From positions 1-10,716 of the forward strand of contig QIFJ01000278.1 of the NCBI GenBank assembly GCA_003229755.1: DNA of 10,716 nucleotides, in the 5' to 3' direction. The translations under genes and the position numbers were made by a program. Shown one piece after another: positions 1 to 6,984 of the stretch (positions within the stretch are counted from its first letter, which is position 1; every line of letters starts with the position of its first letter). The stretch is from Pseudomonadota bacterium. Its GTDB lineage: Bacteria > BMS3Abin14. The notes under the pieces are model-generated. The model had not been told where the DNA came from. It ran no database searches and was given only the letters and a program-made list of their open reading frames with translations.

Positions 1-733
1 TGACGCTGCATCCCATGGCGTTGGTGGAGAGGTAGTATACGTTTACATAACCGCCTGTACAGAGCAGGACGGCATCACCCACGTGGCAGCGTATCTCACC
101 TGTAACAAGATCCCTGACCGTAATCCCCTTGGCCTCGCCGTCGACGACCACCAGATCCAGCATCTCGGTTCGGGGGAATACCTTTACTGATCCCGTCTTT
201 ACCTGGCGGGAAAGTGCCGAGTAGGCTCCCAGAAGCAGCTGCTGGCCGGTCTGGCCCCTGGCATAGAACGTCCTCGAAACCTGTGCGCCCCCAAAGGACC
301 GGTTGTCAAGATATCCGCCATAATCCCGGGCGAAGGGAACACCTTGGGCCACGCACTGGTCGATAATGTTGTTGCTCACCTGGGCCAGGCGCCATACGTC
401 GGCTTCCCTGGAGCGGAAATCGCCCCCCTTTACCGTATCGAAAAAGAGTCTCCAGATGCTATCGTTATCGTTCGGATAGTTCTTGGCGGCGTTGATCCCT
501 CCCTGCGCTGCGATGGAATGGGCGCGCCTGGAAGAATCCTGGTAACAGAACGCTTCCACATTATAGCCCAGCTCCCCAAGGCTCGCGGCAGCCGATGCAC
601 CGGCAAGGCCGGTTCCGACAACGAGTATTTTGTATTTTCTCTTGTTTGCCGGGTTAACAAGCTTCATTTCGAAGCGATGTTTATCCCAGGTCTTTTCAAT
701 GGGTCCAGTTGGACTTTTTCCGTCGAGTATCAC
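1..733 (-). CDS. sdhA: Succinate dehydrogenase/fumarate reductase flavoprotein subunit, N-terminal part (cut by window edge)
   Basis: Flavoprotein subunit that interconverts succinate and fumarate using covalently bound FAD, on the cytoplasmic side of the membrane complex. About 244 codons are present; the family is usually about 640 residues, so the C-terminal part and probably sdhB lie beyond the left edge. The protein starts ILDGKSPTGPIEKTWDKH after the initiator. It has a dinucleotide-binding GTGLAG at residues 40-45 and RRAHSIAAQGG around residue 72; by family knowledge this His carries the FAD. SRTFYARGQTGQQLL and a TGGY motif follow. This N-terminus is the Geobacter/Bacteroidetes type rather than the E. 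coli SdhA type. The GTG start was chosen because AGGGGG lies 7 nt upstream and no in-frame ATG fits. It begins 11 nt after the sdhC stop, so it is probably co-transcribed with sdhC. SdhA cannot be told from FrdA by sequence here. Confidence 0.95.
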   Translation of the reverse strand, partial: MILDGKSPTGPIEKTWDKHRFEMKLVNPANKRKYKILVVGTGLAGASAAASLGELGYNVEAFCYQDSSRRAHSIAAQGGINAAKNYPNDNDSIWRLFFDTVKGGDFRSREADVWRLAQVSNNIIDQCVAQGVPFARDYGGYLDNRSFGGAQVSRTFYARGQTGQQLLLGAYSALSRQVKTGSVKVFPRTEMLDLVVVDGEAKGITVRDLVTGEIRCHVGDAVLLCTGGYVNVYYLSTNAMGCSV

Positions 734-740
734 TATTATG

Positions 741-746
741 CCCCCT
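741..746 (-). promoter_or_regulatory. sdhA ribosome-binding site overlapping the sdhC stop
   Basis: Read on the minus strand, AGGGGG lies 7 nt before the GTG start of sdhA and shares bases with the TAG stop of sdhC (745-747). It decides the choice of the GTG start. It also suggests that ribosomes finishing sdhC help initiate sdhA, keeping the membrane anchor and flavoprotein in step. Confidence 0.75.
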
Positions 747-1410
747 ATTTGGCCAGAATGCCTGCAAGGATCAGGACGGGGATCGCCCCGTACCCCACGA
801 GGAAAAGTACGGAGACCACTTTGCTGAGTACAATAAATTTCGGCAGCGTCTGTTCGTTGTTCCATCCGATAGTCTGAAACATGCTCTGGATACCGTGAAT
901 CATGTGGAGAAACAGTACGACCATGGCAATAATGTAAACGGCAGAGATCACCGTGGTCTTCAGGCTGCTCACGACCATCAGGAATACGTCGAAGCGGTCA
1001 TACGAGTCAAAGGCCATTACCACGTCCGGTGTGACCCGGAATGTAAACTGAAGCAGATGGTACACAATAAAGGCCAGGAGCAACAAGCCTGTCCAGATCA
1101 TAGTGTTGCTCGCAAAGGTTACCTTGAGCCTTTTTTTGACCGCGTATTTGCCGGGGTTGGCTTTCCAGTTCTCCAGCGTAAGCAGAACGGCTATAACTGT
1201 GTGCAAGCCGAGCATGGCTATCATGAATACGCGGAATACCCACACCAGGGGTCCCAGATCGCGGAGATGCTGCGCGTAGGAGTTGAGCCAGTCGGAACCG
1301 ATAAAAATAGTTGAATTCCCCAGCAGGTGCAGGACGACGAACGCGAGCATGAAGAACCCGCTTACCGCCATGAGTATCTTTCTGCCTACGGTACTAGTGA
1401 ACAATGACAT
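745..1410 (-). CDS. sdhC: Succinate dehydrogenase cytochrome b subunit (b558 family membrane anchor)
   Basis: Membrane anchor of the succinate dehydrogenase/fumarate reductase; it binds haem b and passes electrons between the flavoprotein/iron-sulfur arm and quinone. The 221-residue protein has five hydrophobic segments, near residues 10-31, 56-79, 103-125, 148-172 and 193-219. This matches the single-polypeptide five-helix anchors of the SdhC b558 family. His28, His70, His118 and His169 (with His172 nearby) lie within or at the edges of helices and are the likely axial ligands of two haems; that assignment is inferred from the family. The ATG start has AGGAAAGG just upstream. It is followed after 11 nt by sdhA. 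It is separated from korC by 188 nt that hold a palindromic repeat and a possible -10 element, so it may begin its own transcription unit. Confidence 0.93.
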   Translation of the reverse strand: MSLFTSTVGRKILMAVSGFFMLAFVVLHLLGNSTIFIGSDWLNSYAQHLRDLGPLVWVFRVFMIAMLGLHTVIAVLLTLENWKANPGKYAVKKRLKVTFASNTMIWTGLLLLAFIVYHLLQFTFRVTPDVVMAFDSYDRFDVFLMVVSSLKTTVISAVYIIAMVVLFLHMIHGIQSMFQTIGWNNEQTLPKFIVLSKVVSVLFLVGYGAIPVLILAGILAK

Positions 1411-1433
1411 GGCACCTTTCCTTTTATGATTTG

Positions 1434-1466
1434 GTTATAAAAAGTGCTAATCTCCCAACTAGTGGG
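1434..1466 (-). promoter_or_regulatory. Possible promoter/operator region before sdhC (weak)
   Basis: On the minus strand TATAAC (1434-1439) matches five of six bases of a sigma70 -10 element and lies 23 nt before the sdhC ATG. No good -35 hexamer is found 16-18 nt further upstream. Where one would be expected there is a near-palindrome, CCCACTAGTTGGG on the minus strand (1454-1466), whose arms match if one base is skipped. A promoter that depends on an activator is possible, but this is inference. Confidence 0.3.
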
Positions 1467-1487
1467 TGAAATTCCGGAAAAAATTCC

Positions 1488-1570
1488 AAGGCCGGGGTTT
1501 TGGTGAATCACGAAGCGAAGCTAAAAGGGGGTTGCGAAGGCGAGTGATTACACCCAAAAACCCGGACTTG
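1488..1570. repeat. Long-stem palindromic intergenic repeat, copy A
   Basis: An 83-nt imperfect palindrome. The plus-strand left arm starts AAGGCCGGGGTTTTGGTG then AATCAC. The right arm is GTGATTACACC followed by CAAAAACCCGGACTTG. Between the arms is a loop containing CGAAGCGAAGCT. A near-identical element lies at 9317-9394 in the same orientation. The first 36 nt differ by two substitutions and one indel, and the last 29 nt are almost as close; the centre is unrelated. On the minus strand the stem is followed by GGAATTTTTT, so the copy could also act as a terminator after korC. It lies between korC and sdhC and encodes nothing. It resembles REP- or MITE-like dispersed repeats; no transposase gene is near. 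Confidence 0.8.
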
Positions 1571-1598
1571 TGAATAAGCTCTCCGTACAACTATAACC

Positions 1599-2117
1599 TT
1601 ACCCCACCAGTTCCCTCTTGTTAAGATTCTCAGTGCCCTTGGGTACCCTGGACAGGACCGCTTTCAGAACGGAATCGAATGATACTTCCTCAACAAGGTG
1701 CGCGATCGCACCAAGGGCCACGATATTCGCAACGAAAGTCTTGCCCACTTTCTCCTTGGCCGTATCCATTATCGGGAGGTTATAGATAACATAATCACCT
1801 TTCGGCAGGTCTTTGACCATTCGCGAATCCGCGATAATGATCCCTTTTTTCTTCAGGTCGCTGGTGTATTTATCGCAGGCCTCTTGAGTGAGGCACAACA
1901 GCAGGTCTATCTCTGTAGCCTTGGGGTAATCGATGCTGAACTCCGAGATGATAACCTCTGACTTGCTGGCCCCTCCCCGAGCTTCCGGGCCATAGGACTG
2001 GGTCTGAACAGCGTTCTTGCCATCGTACAACGCCGCGGCTTCCGCCAGGATAACACCCGCCAGAACGAGGCCCTGACCACCCGCTCCGCTCAATCTTACT
2101 TCGTACCGCTCTGACAT
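1599..2117 (-). CDS. korC: 2-oxoglutarate:ferredoxin oxidoreductase, gamma subunit
   Basis: Gamma subunit of the 2-oxoacid:ferredoxin oxidoreductase encoded with korD, korA and korB. The complex interconverts 2-oxoglutarate plus CoA with succinyl-CoA plus CO2, using ferredoxin. The 172-residue protein begins with the family's glycine-rich GAGGQG (residues 11-16) and has the conserved YGPEARGG (42-49). RVPKGTENLNKR lies near the C-terminus. It stops shortly after that motif; many relatives continue for about ten residues with an ELGY-like ending, so the tail may be slightly short. The ATG start has AGGAGG five bases upstream and lies 15 nt after the korB stop. It is the last gene of the tightly packed run; a palindromic repeat follows. 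Confidence 0.92.
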   Translation of the reverse strand: MSERYEVRLSGAGGQGLVLAGVILAEAAALYDGKNAVQTQSYGPEARGGASKSEVIISEFSIDYPKATEIDLLLCLTQEACDKYTSDLKKKGIIIADSRMVKDLPKGDYVIYNLPIMDTAKEKVGKTFVANIVALGAIAHLVEEVSFDSVLKAVLSRVPKGTENLNKRELVG

Positions 2118-2132
2118 ATCAGCCTCCTGTGG

Positions 2133-2948
2133 TCAGGCCTGTGAGCCTACCTTTTCTATGATCTTGGCATACTCGTCGCAATACTCCGGTTTCTCATCCT
2201 GTTTGAAGACCCCTGTAACGATCTTGCCTTCAGCTTTTTCTGGCTGTTTATCAGCTATCTTCTTGCCGACCGTGTTTCCCTTGAACCACAGCAGCATATC
2301 GGTCCCTGAGCCCAGCTTGTTTCTCCTGCCGTACGTCACAGGGCACGTGCATAACGCGTCTATCACAGAAAATCCCCTGTGGGCGATGCCGTTCGCAATG
2401 AGCCTCGTCAGCGGAACAGCGTGATAAGCCGTGCCCCTTGCAACATAGGAGGCACCCGCACCCATGGAAAGTTCCACGACATCGAAGGCATAATCAGGAT
2501 TCCCGTACGGTGTGGTGCTTGCCAATTTCCCGTGGGGTGTCGTGGGCGAGAACTGACCGCCGGTCATACCATAAATGTTATTGTTGAAAACTATCAGTGT
2601 AATATCGATATTTCTGCGGCAGGCGTGGATAAAATGGTTACCGCCGATAGCCAGGGCGTCTCCGTCACCGGCTACAACAATTACGTTTAGAGACGGTTTT
2701 GCCATCTTCACTCCCGTGGCGAAGCCAAGGGCTCTGCCGTGGGTTGTGTGAAGTGTGTTGAAATCCACATAACCTGGCATCCGGGAAGCACACCCGATCC
2801 CGGAAACGATCACAGTGTTGTCCTTTTCAAGTTCCTCCCTGTCGATCGCCCTTATTATCGATTTCATTACTATTCCGTGCGCGCATCCCGGACACCAGAT
2901 ATGAGGAAGTTTGCCCGGACGCAAGTACTGATCATAATCGAAAGCCAT
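2133..2948 (-). CDS. korB: 2-oxoglutarate:ferredoxin oxidoreductase, beta subunit (TPP-binding)
   Basis: Catalytic beta subunit that holds the thiamine diphosphate pyrophosphate and the intrasubunit iron-sulfur cluster. The 271-residue sequence has WCPGCAHG (Cys19, Cys22), GIGCASR (Cys53) and CTCPVTYG (Cys202). These are the expected [4Fe-4S] ligand positions in this family. The TPP motif starts GDGDALAIGGNH at residue 95 and ends FNNNIYGMTGGQ about 26 residues later, which is typical spacing. The ATG shares its A with the TAA stop of korA (TAATG), and GGGAGG lies 7 nt upstream, so translation is likely coupled. Substrate choice is inferred from context: sucCD and TCA genes next door point to 2-oxoglutarate. 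A branched-chain 2-oxoacid enzyme has similar motifs and is the main alternative. Confidence 0.94.
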   Translation of the reverse strand: MAFDYDQYLRPGKLPHIWCPGCAHGIVMKSIIRAIDREELEKDNTVIVSGIGCASRMPGYVDFNTLHTTHGRALGFATGVKMAKPSLNVIVVAGDGDALAIGGNHFIHACRRNIDITLIVFNNNIYGMTGGQFSPTTPHGKLASTTPYGNPDYAFDVVELSMGAGASYVARGTAYHAVPLTRLIANGIAHRGFSVIDALCTCPVTYGRRNKLGSGTDMLLWFKGNTVGKKIADKQPEKAEGKIVTGVFKQDEKPEYCDEYAKIIEKVGSQA

Positions 2949-4081
2949 TACGAAACCTCCCTGATTTTTTCCAGGATCTGGTCTGGTGTAATAGGTTCGC
3001 CGTCCGCCCTGTTGACACCCGTTACCTCAGCCTTCCCCTTTACTGACCGCTCAACCTCTTCGATCATCTGCCCGAGGTTCATCTCCGGCACGATTATCAC
3101 ATCCACTTTGTCTGCCATCTCATTCACTACATGGGAGGGGAATGGCCAGAGAGTTACGAGTCTGAGAAAATCGACATTTATTCCACCTTCCGCGGCCTTG
3201 GCGATGGCAGATCTCGTTGATCTCGCGGATGATCCGAAGGCAACGATTGCCACCTTTGAACCCTTCTTTTCGATGTATTCGTACTTCTCTATGATATCCA
3301 GGTTTTCGGTTACCTTCGCCATCAGCCGCCTTTCCTCGGGCTCGACCAGAGAGGGTATATTCGTGGGAAAACCTGTTTCGTCATGGTTCAGGCCGGTAAC
3401 ATGCCATCTGTAACCCGATCCGAAATCGGCCATGGGTGGAATGATCCCTTCGGATGTGTCGTAGGGTTTGTATTCCTCAGGTGGTACGGTGGGCCGGGGC
3501 CTGTCCCAGATCTCGATCTCACCTTTAGCGGGGATGGTGAACTTCTCGCGCATGTGTCCAATAATCTCGTCGGTGAGCAGGATGACGGGCGTCCTCAGCC
3601 TCTCAGCCAGGTTAAACGCCCTGACCGTCTCAGTAAAAGTTTCCTGCACCGAACCGGGCACCAAAGCGATCGCCGGATGGTCTCCATGAGTTCCCCATCT
3701 CGCCTGCATGACATCCGCCTGGCTGGGGCCAGTCGGCAAGCCAGTGCTCGGTCCACCCCTCATTACGTTGAGGATAACGCATGGGACCTCTGTTATGCAC
3801 GCGAACCCCAGGTTTTCCAGCTTCAGCGACATTCCCGGACCACTCGTCGCGGTAAGGCTTTTGGCGCCGGTAAGGGATGCGCCTATCACCGCCGCCATTG
3901 CTGCTATCTCGTCTTCCATCTGTATGAATGCACCGCCCTCTTTGGGAAGCCGCCTGGCCAGGAACTCCGCCACTTCCGTGGAGGGCGTAATGGGGTATCC
4001 TGCGAAGAATTTGCAGCCAGCGTAGAGGGCACCCTCGGCGCAGGCTTCATTGCCCTGGTAGAACACCACCTTTTCGCTCAT
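2948..4081 (-). CDS. korA: 2-oxoglutarate:ferredoxin oxidoreductase, alpha subunit
   Basis: Alpha subunit of the ferredoxin-dependent 2-oxoacid oxidoreductase. It supplies the pyrimidine-binding domain for TPP and the transketolase-C-like domain. The 377-residue protein shows GYPITPSTE (28-36), QMEDEIAAM (54-62) and TSGPGMSLK (79-87). RGGPSTGLPTGPSQADVMQ starts at residue 108. The C-terminal domain runs from about residue 275 (SKVAIVAFGSSAR) and includes VPEMNLGQM (331-339). Length and motif order fit KorA/VorB family alpha subunits; this is not a fused single-chain pyruvate enzyme. Its ATG overlaps the korD TGA by four bases (ATGA), with GGGGAAGG upstream. The direction in the cell, oxidative decarboxylation or reductive carboxylation, cannot be read from sequence. 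Confidence 0.94.
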   Translation of the reverse strand: MSEKVVFYQGNEACAEGALYAGCKFFAGYPITPSTEVAEFLARRLPKEGGAFIQMEDEIAAMAAVIGASLTGAKSLTATSGPGMSLKLENLGFACITEVPCVILNVMRGGPSTGLPTGPSQADVMQARWGTHGDHPAIALVPGSVQETFTETVRAFNLAERLRTPVILLTDEIIGHMREKFTIPAKGEIEIWDRPRPTVPPEEYKPYDTSEGIIPPMADFGSGYRWHVTGLNHDETGFPTNIPSLVEPEERRLMAKVTENLDIIEKYEYIEKKGSKVAIVAFGSSARSTRSAIAKAAEGGINVDFLRLVTLWPFPSHVVNEMADKVDVIIVPEMNLGQMIEEVERSVKGKAEVTGVNRADGEPITPDQILEKIREVS

Positions 4082-4332
4082 TTTACCTTCCCCTTTTTGC
4101 CCGATGGGTGTACCTCAATGGCGAAATCCGGACAACTCACCTCGCAGAGCATACACTCGGTACACGCCTCGATATCAACGACACAGACCTTGAACTCCTT
4201 CATATCAAGAACCGCCGCTGGACAGACCTTGACACATATGTCGCAACCCTTGCAGTAACGGGGAATAATGACTATCTTCCTCTCCCCGTATTCGGCGACA
4301 ACTGTCTCCTCCTTGCGGGCTGTTTCAGCCAT
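4078..4332 (-). CDS. korD: 2-oxoglutarate:ferredoxin oxidoreductase, delta subunit (two [4Fe-4S] ferredoxin)
   Basis: Small ferredoxin-like subunit that carries electrons between the KorB active site and external ferredoxin. In 84 residues it has two complete cluster motifs: Cys27-x2-Cys30-x2-Cys33-x3-Cys37-Pro, and Cys57-x2-Cys60-x2-Cys63-x3-Cys67-Pro. This is the classic bacterial 2[4Fe-4S] pattern. An extra Cys50 lies between the motifs. About 22 residues precede the first motif and the C-terminus is Lys-rich (SGKKGKVK). The ATG has GGAGG five bases upstream and starts 12 nt after the sucD stop; its TGA overlaps the korA start. It is first of the four kor genes, the same order as in Geobacter korDABC. 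Confidence 0.93.
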   Translation of the reverse strand: MAETARKEETVVAEYGERKIVIIPRYCKGCDICVKVCPAAVLDMKEFKVCVVDIEACTECMLCEVSCPDFAIEVHPSGKKGKVK

Positions 4333-4344
4333 AGTAACCTCCTG

Positions 4345-5217
4345 TCAGCGCCCCAGGACCCCTGCGACGGAAGAACCGATCTCCGCTGGGCTGGAGGTCA
4401 CTGTAACTCCTGCCTCCTCGAGGGCGGCGACCTTCTCGGCAGCTGTCCCCTTGCCTCCAGCTATGATAGCACCTGCGTGGCCCATCCTTTTCCCGGGTGG
4501 AGCAGTCTGACCGGCAATAAACGACACAACCGGTTTCTGGTAATGCTCCTTGATGTATTCGGCGGCCTCCTCTTCAGCAGATCCACCTATCTCTCCGATG
4601 AGCACAACTGCTTCAGTGTCGTCATCCTCGCCAAAAAGCTTCAACAGATCGAGGAATGAACTACCGATGACCGGATCACCACCGATCCCTATACACGTAC
4701 TCTGGCCGATACCCATCTCTGTAAGCTGTCCCACTGCCTCGTAGGTCAGGGTTCCGCTCCTTGAAATAACACCTACGGAGCCTTCCTTGTGTATAAAACC
4801 GGGCATGATACCCATCTTGCACTCACCGGGTGTGATGACACCTGGACAGTTCGGGCCCACAAGCTTCGTACCCATTCCAGCTAGTGTATCCTTGACCTTC
4901 ACCATGTCAATAGTAGGGAGCCCTTCTGTTATGCAGACAATTACATCCACACCGGCGTGGGCTGCTTCGAGGATGGCATCACCCGCGAAAGGCGGCGGAA
5001 CGAATATCAGGGACGCATTGGCTCCCTCTTTCTGGACAGCCTGATCGACCGTATCGAAAACGGGAATACCATCCATGTCCTGGCCTCCCTTGCCGGGAGT
5101 CACCCCAGCTACTACATTAGTTCCATAATCCACACACTGACGGGTGTGGAACGTTCCCTCACGGCCGGTGATACCCTGTACCACAACTCTGGTTTCGCTG
5201 TTGACCAGGATGCTCAT
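4345..5217 (-). CDS. sucD: Succinyl-CoA synthetase (ligase), alpha subunit
   Basis: Alpha subunit of succinyl-CoA synthetase; it binds CoA and carries the phosphohistidine intermediate of the succinate/succinyl-CoA step. The 290-residue protein starts MSILVNSETRVVVQGITG, aligning directly with E. coli SucD. It has GPNCPG (121-126), SRSGTLTYE (152-160), and RMGHAGAIIAGGKGTA, with the likely phosphorylated His at 247 (E. coli His246). Two adjacent ATG codons are possible. I chose the second, at 5217, because GGAGG then sits 6 nt upstream rather than 3, and because it matches the usual N-terminus. That start shares its A with the sucC TGA (TGATG). The nucleotide preference (ADP or GDP) lies in the beta subunit and is not evident here. 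Confidence 0.96.
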   Translation of the reverse strand: MSILVNSETRVVVQGITGREGTFHTRQCVDYGTNVVAGVTPGKGGQDMDGIPVFDTVDQAVQKEGANASLIFVPPPFAGDAILEAAHAGVDVIVCITEGLPTIDMVKVKDTLAGMGTKLVGPNCPGVITPGECKMGIMPGFIHKEGSVGVISRSGTLTYEAVGQLTEMGIGQSTCIGIGGDPVIGSSFLDLLKLFGEDDDTEAVVLIGEIGGSAEEEAAEYIKEHYQKPVVSFIAGQTAPPGKRMGHAGAIIAGGKGTAAEKVAALEEAGVTVTSSPAEIGSSVAGVLGR

Positions 5218-6362
5218 CATTCACCTCCCGCAGCAGTGGCAGCCGCAACTGACTTTTCGGCTGCTGCTTTCAGCCCTTTGGCTGTTTCAAACTTAAGTCC
5301 TGATTCATCTATCAACCGCATGCCTTCATCGGCATTAGTACCCTCAAGCCTGACAATAACAGGGGTCTTGAGGTCCAGCGTTCTGGCGGCGTTTATTACG
5401 CCCTGCGCGACGATATCGCACCTGACTATACCTCCGAATATGTTGACAAGGACGGCTTTCACATTTTTGTCGGCCAGGATGATCTTGAAAGCATTGGTAA
5501 CAGATTCTTCTTTAGCGCCGCCCCCTACATCCAGAAAGTTGGCAGGCTCTCCTCCCGCCAGCTTGATGATATCCATAGTAGCCATTGCGAGACCAGCGCC
5601 GTTCACCATGCAGCCTACGTTACCGTCCAGCTTTATGTAGGACAACCCGTGTTTAGATGCCTCGATCTCCAGCGGCTCTTCCTCACCAAGGTCCCTCAAC
5701 TCGGTCACAGCTTCCTGACGGTACAGAGCATTGTCGTCGAAGTTAAGCTTGGCATCCAGAGCTATTACCGCGCCATCTTCTGTCGTGATCAGCGGATTGA
5801 TCTCCGCAATAGAACAATCCTTGTCCACAAAGAGCCTGTAGAGCTTTAGAATAAAGGAAGCCGCGGCAGAAGCTGTTTTGCCTTTGAGCCCCAGGCCGAA
5901 AGCAAGTTTCCTCGCCTGGTACGGCATGAGTCCCATATTAGGGTCGGCAAACTCCTTCAGGATCTTTTCTGGTGTCTCGGCAGCCACAGTCTCAATCTCT
6001 ACACCGCCTTCCGTGCAGGCCATCACTGCTACACGTTCGGTTGCTCTGTCAATGACCATCCCCAGGTAAAGCTCTGAAGCGATCGCCAATGCCCCCTCAA
6101 CAAGAACCTGATTGACAACGCTGCCCTCTGGGCCGGTCTGGTAAGTGACCAGCGATTTGCCCAGAAGGCCGTCTGCGACTTTGGCTGCTTGTTCAGGTGT
6201 ATCCACCAGCTTGACACCGCCGGCCTTACCTCTTCCACCAGCGTGTATCTGTGCCTTGACAACTACTTTCGTTCCAATGGATTCGGCTACAACTCCTCCC
6301 TCAGGAACGGGAATGCCGTACTGTTTGAGCAACTCCTTGGCTTGATATTCGTGAACCTTCAT
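5217..6362 (-). CDS. sucC: Succinyl-CoA synthetase (ADP-forming type), beta subunit
   Basis: Beta subunit of succinyl-CoA synthetase, with an ATP-grasp domain that binds nucleotide and a C-terminal domain that binds succinate. The 381-residue protein has MKVHEYQAKELL at the start, AQIHAGGRGKAGG (37-49), EINPL (187-191) with Mg-binding Asn189 and Asp203, GCMVNGAGLAM (250-260), NFLDVGGGA (275-283) and NIFGGIVRCD (307-316). One oddity: EGGVVAES runs straight into IGTKVVVK, where relatives have roughly ten further residues forming a short helix. The same offset of ten is seen for Asn189/Asp203 against E. coli Asn199/Asp213. The reading frame is intact. GGAGG is 7 nt before the ATG. A short tandem repeat separates it from the fumarase genes upstream. 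Confidence 0.95.
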   Translation of the reverse strand: MKVHEYQAKELLKQYGIPVPEGGVVAESIGTKVVVKAQIHAGGRGKAGGVKLVDTPEQAAKVADGLLGKSLVTYQTGPEGSVVNQVLVEGALAIASELYLGMVIDRATERVAVMACTEGGVEIETVAAETPEKILKEFADPNMGLMPYQARKLAFGLGLKGKTASAAASFILKLYRLFVDKDCSIAEINPLITTEDGAVIALDAKLNFDDNALYRQEAVTELRDLGEEEPLEIEASKHGLSYIKLDGNVGCMVNGAGLAMATMDIIKLAGGEPANFLDVGGGAKEESVTNAFKIILADKNVKAVLVNIFGGIVRCDIVAQGVINAARTLDLKTPVIVRLEGTNADEGMRLIDESGLKFETAKGLKAAAEKSVAAATAAGGE

Positions 6363-6379
6363 CTCTTAACCTCCACACT

Positions 6380-6407
6380 AGAAACCAGAAACCAGAAACT
6401 AGAAACT
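6380..6407. repeat. Heptanucleotide tandem repeat, four units
   Basis: Plus strand: AGAAACC, AGAAACC, AGAAACT, AGAAACT, four 7-nt units in exact register. It fills most of the 51-nt gap between the fumarase beta stop and sucC, just upstream of the sucC ribosome-binding site. It is the only non-coding tract of any size between the fumarase alpha gene and korC. No function is evident. Confidence 0.75.
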
Positions 6408-6413
6408 CTCTTA

Positions 6414-6971
6414 TTACGCGATCCTGTACTCCTCGATGCCCTGCTCATACAGATCATTTCCCTCACAGTCGTTAACAACAATTGCCGGGAAATCGGTCAC
6501 CTCCAGCTTCCTTATGGCCTCGGGGCCCAGGTCCTCATACGCTACGATCTCGCAGGAGGTGATCTTCCTGGAGATAAGAGCTGCTGCCCCTCCCACCGCC
6601 GCCATGTAGACGGCCTTATGTTTCACCATGGAGTCCACAACCTCCCTTGAACGGAAGCCCTTCCCTATCATCCCCTTAAGGCCTCTCTCAATGAGCCTGG
6701 GCGAGTAGGCATCCATCCTGTAGCTTGTTGTTGGACCGGCTGATCCGATGGGCTGTCCGGGCCTGCTGGGAGAGGGACCTACGAAGTAGATTATCTGACC
6801 GGTCAGGTCCATGGGCAGAGGCTCACCCGAGTCAATAAGGTCAACAAGCCTCTTGTGGGCCGCATCCCTGCCTGTGTAAAGAATCCCTGTAATAAGCACC
6901 TGGTCGCCTGCTCTGAGTTTCATTACATCTTCGTCAGTGAGAGGCGGATTCAATCTTATCGGTCCTGGCAC
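6414..6971 (-). CDS. Class I fumarate hydratase, beta subunit (C-terminal domain family)
   Basis: Beta subunit of a two-part iron-sulfur hydro-lyase; with the alpha subunit it interconverts fumarate and malate in the cytoplasm. The 185-residue protein has TGRDAAHKRL (33-42), GSAGPTTSYRMD (76-87), GKG (103-105) and AAVGGAAAL (124-132). These are the hallmarks of the Fe-S hydro-lyase beta domain found at the C-terminus of one-chain class I fumarases. The start is GTG, with AAGGAG eight bases upstream, 13 nt after the alpha stop; an ATG start is not available nearby. It ends in tandem stops TAATAA. L-tartrate dehydratase beta is the closest alternative; the TCA neighbours favour fumarase. Confidence 0.9.
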   Translation of the reverse strand: MPGPIRLNPPLTDEDVMKLRAGDQVLITGILYTGRDAAHKRLVDLIDSGEPLPMDLTGQIIYFVGPSPSRPGQPIGSAGPTTSYRMDAYSPRLIERGLKGMIGKGFRSREVVDSMVKHKAVYMAAVGGAAALISRKITSCEIVAYEDLGPEAIRKLEVTDFPAIVVNDCEGNDLYEQGIEEYRIA

Positions 6972-6984
6972 GATCTCTTCTCCT

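Noticed and set aside
1488..1570. Integron attC site, tRNA or CRISPR repeat as explanations for copies A and B
   Set aside because: No attC core sequence or integrase is seen, no tRNA cloverleaf fits, and there are only two copies 7.8 kb apart without spacers.
3383..4258. A 291-codon open frame on the plus strand
   Set aside because: It lies antisense to korA and korD, which have full family motifs and ribosome-binding sites. Its translation shows no recognisable domain. Other plus-strand frames in the window (for example 709-1314, 2739-3413, 8462-9091) were rejected for the same reason.
2133..4332. Pyruvate or branched-chain 2-oxoacid:ferredoxin oxidoreductase
   Set aside because: Subunit motifs are shared across these enzymes; the adjacent sucCD, mdh and sdh genes and the D-A-B-C order favour 2-oxoglutarate. 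Substrate choice remains an inference.
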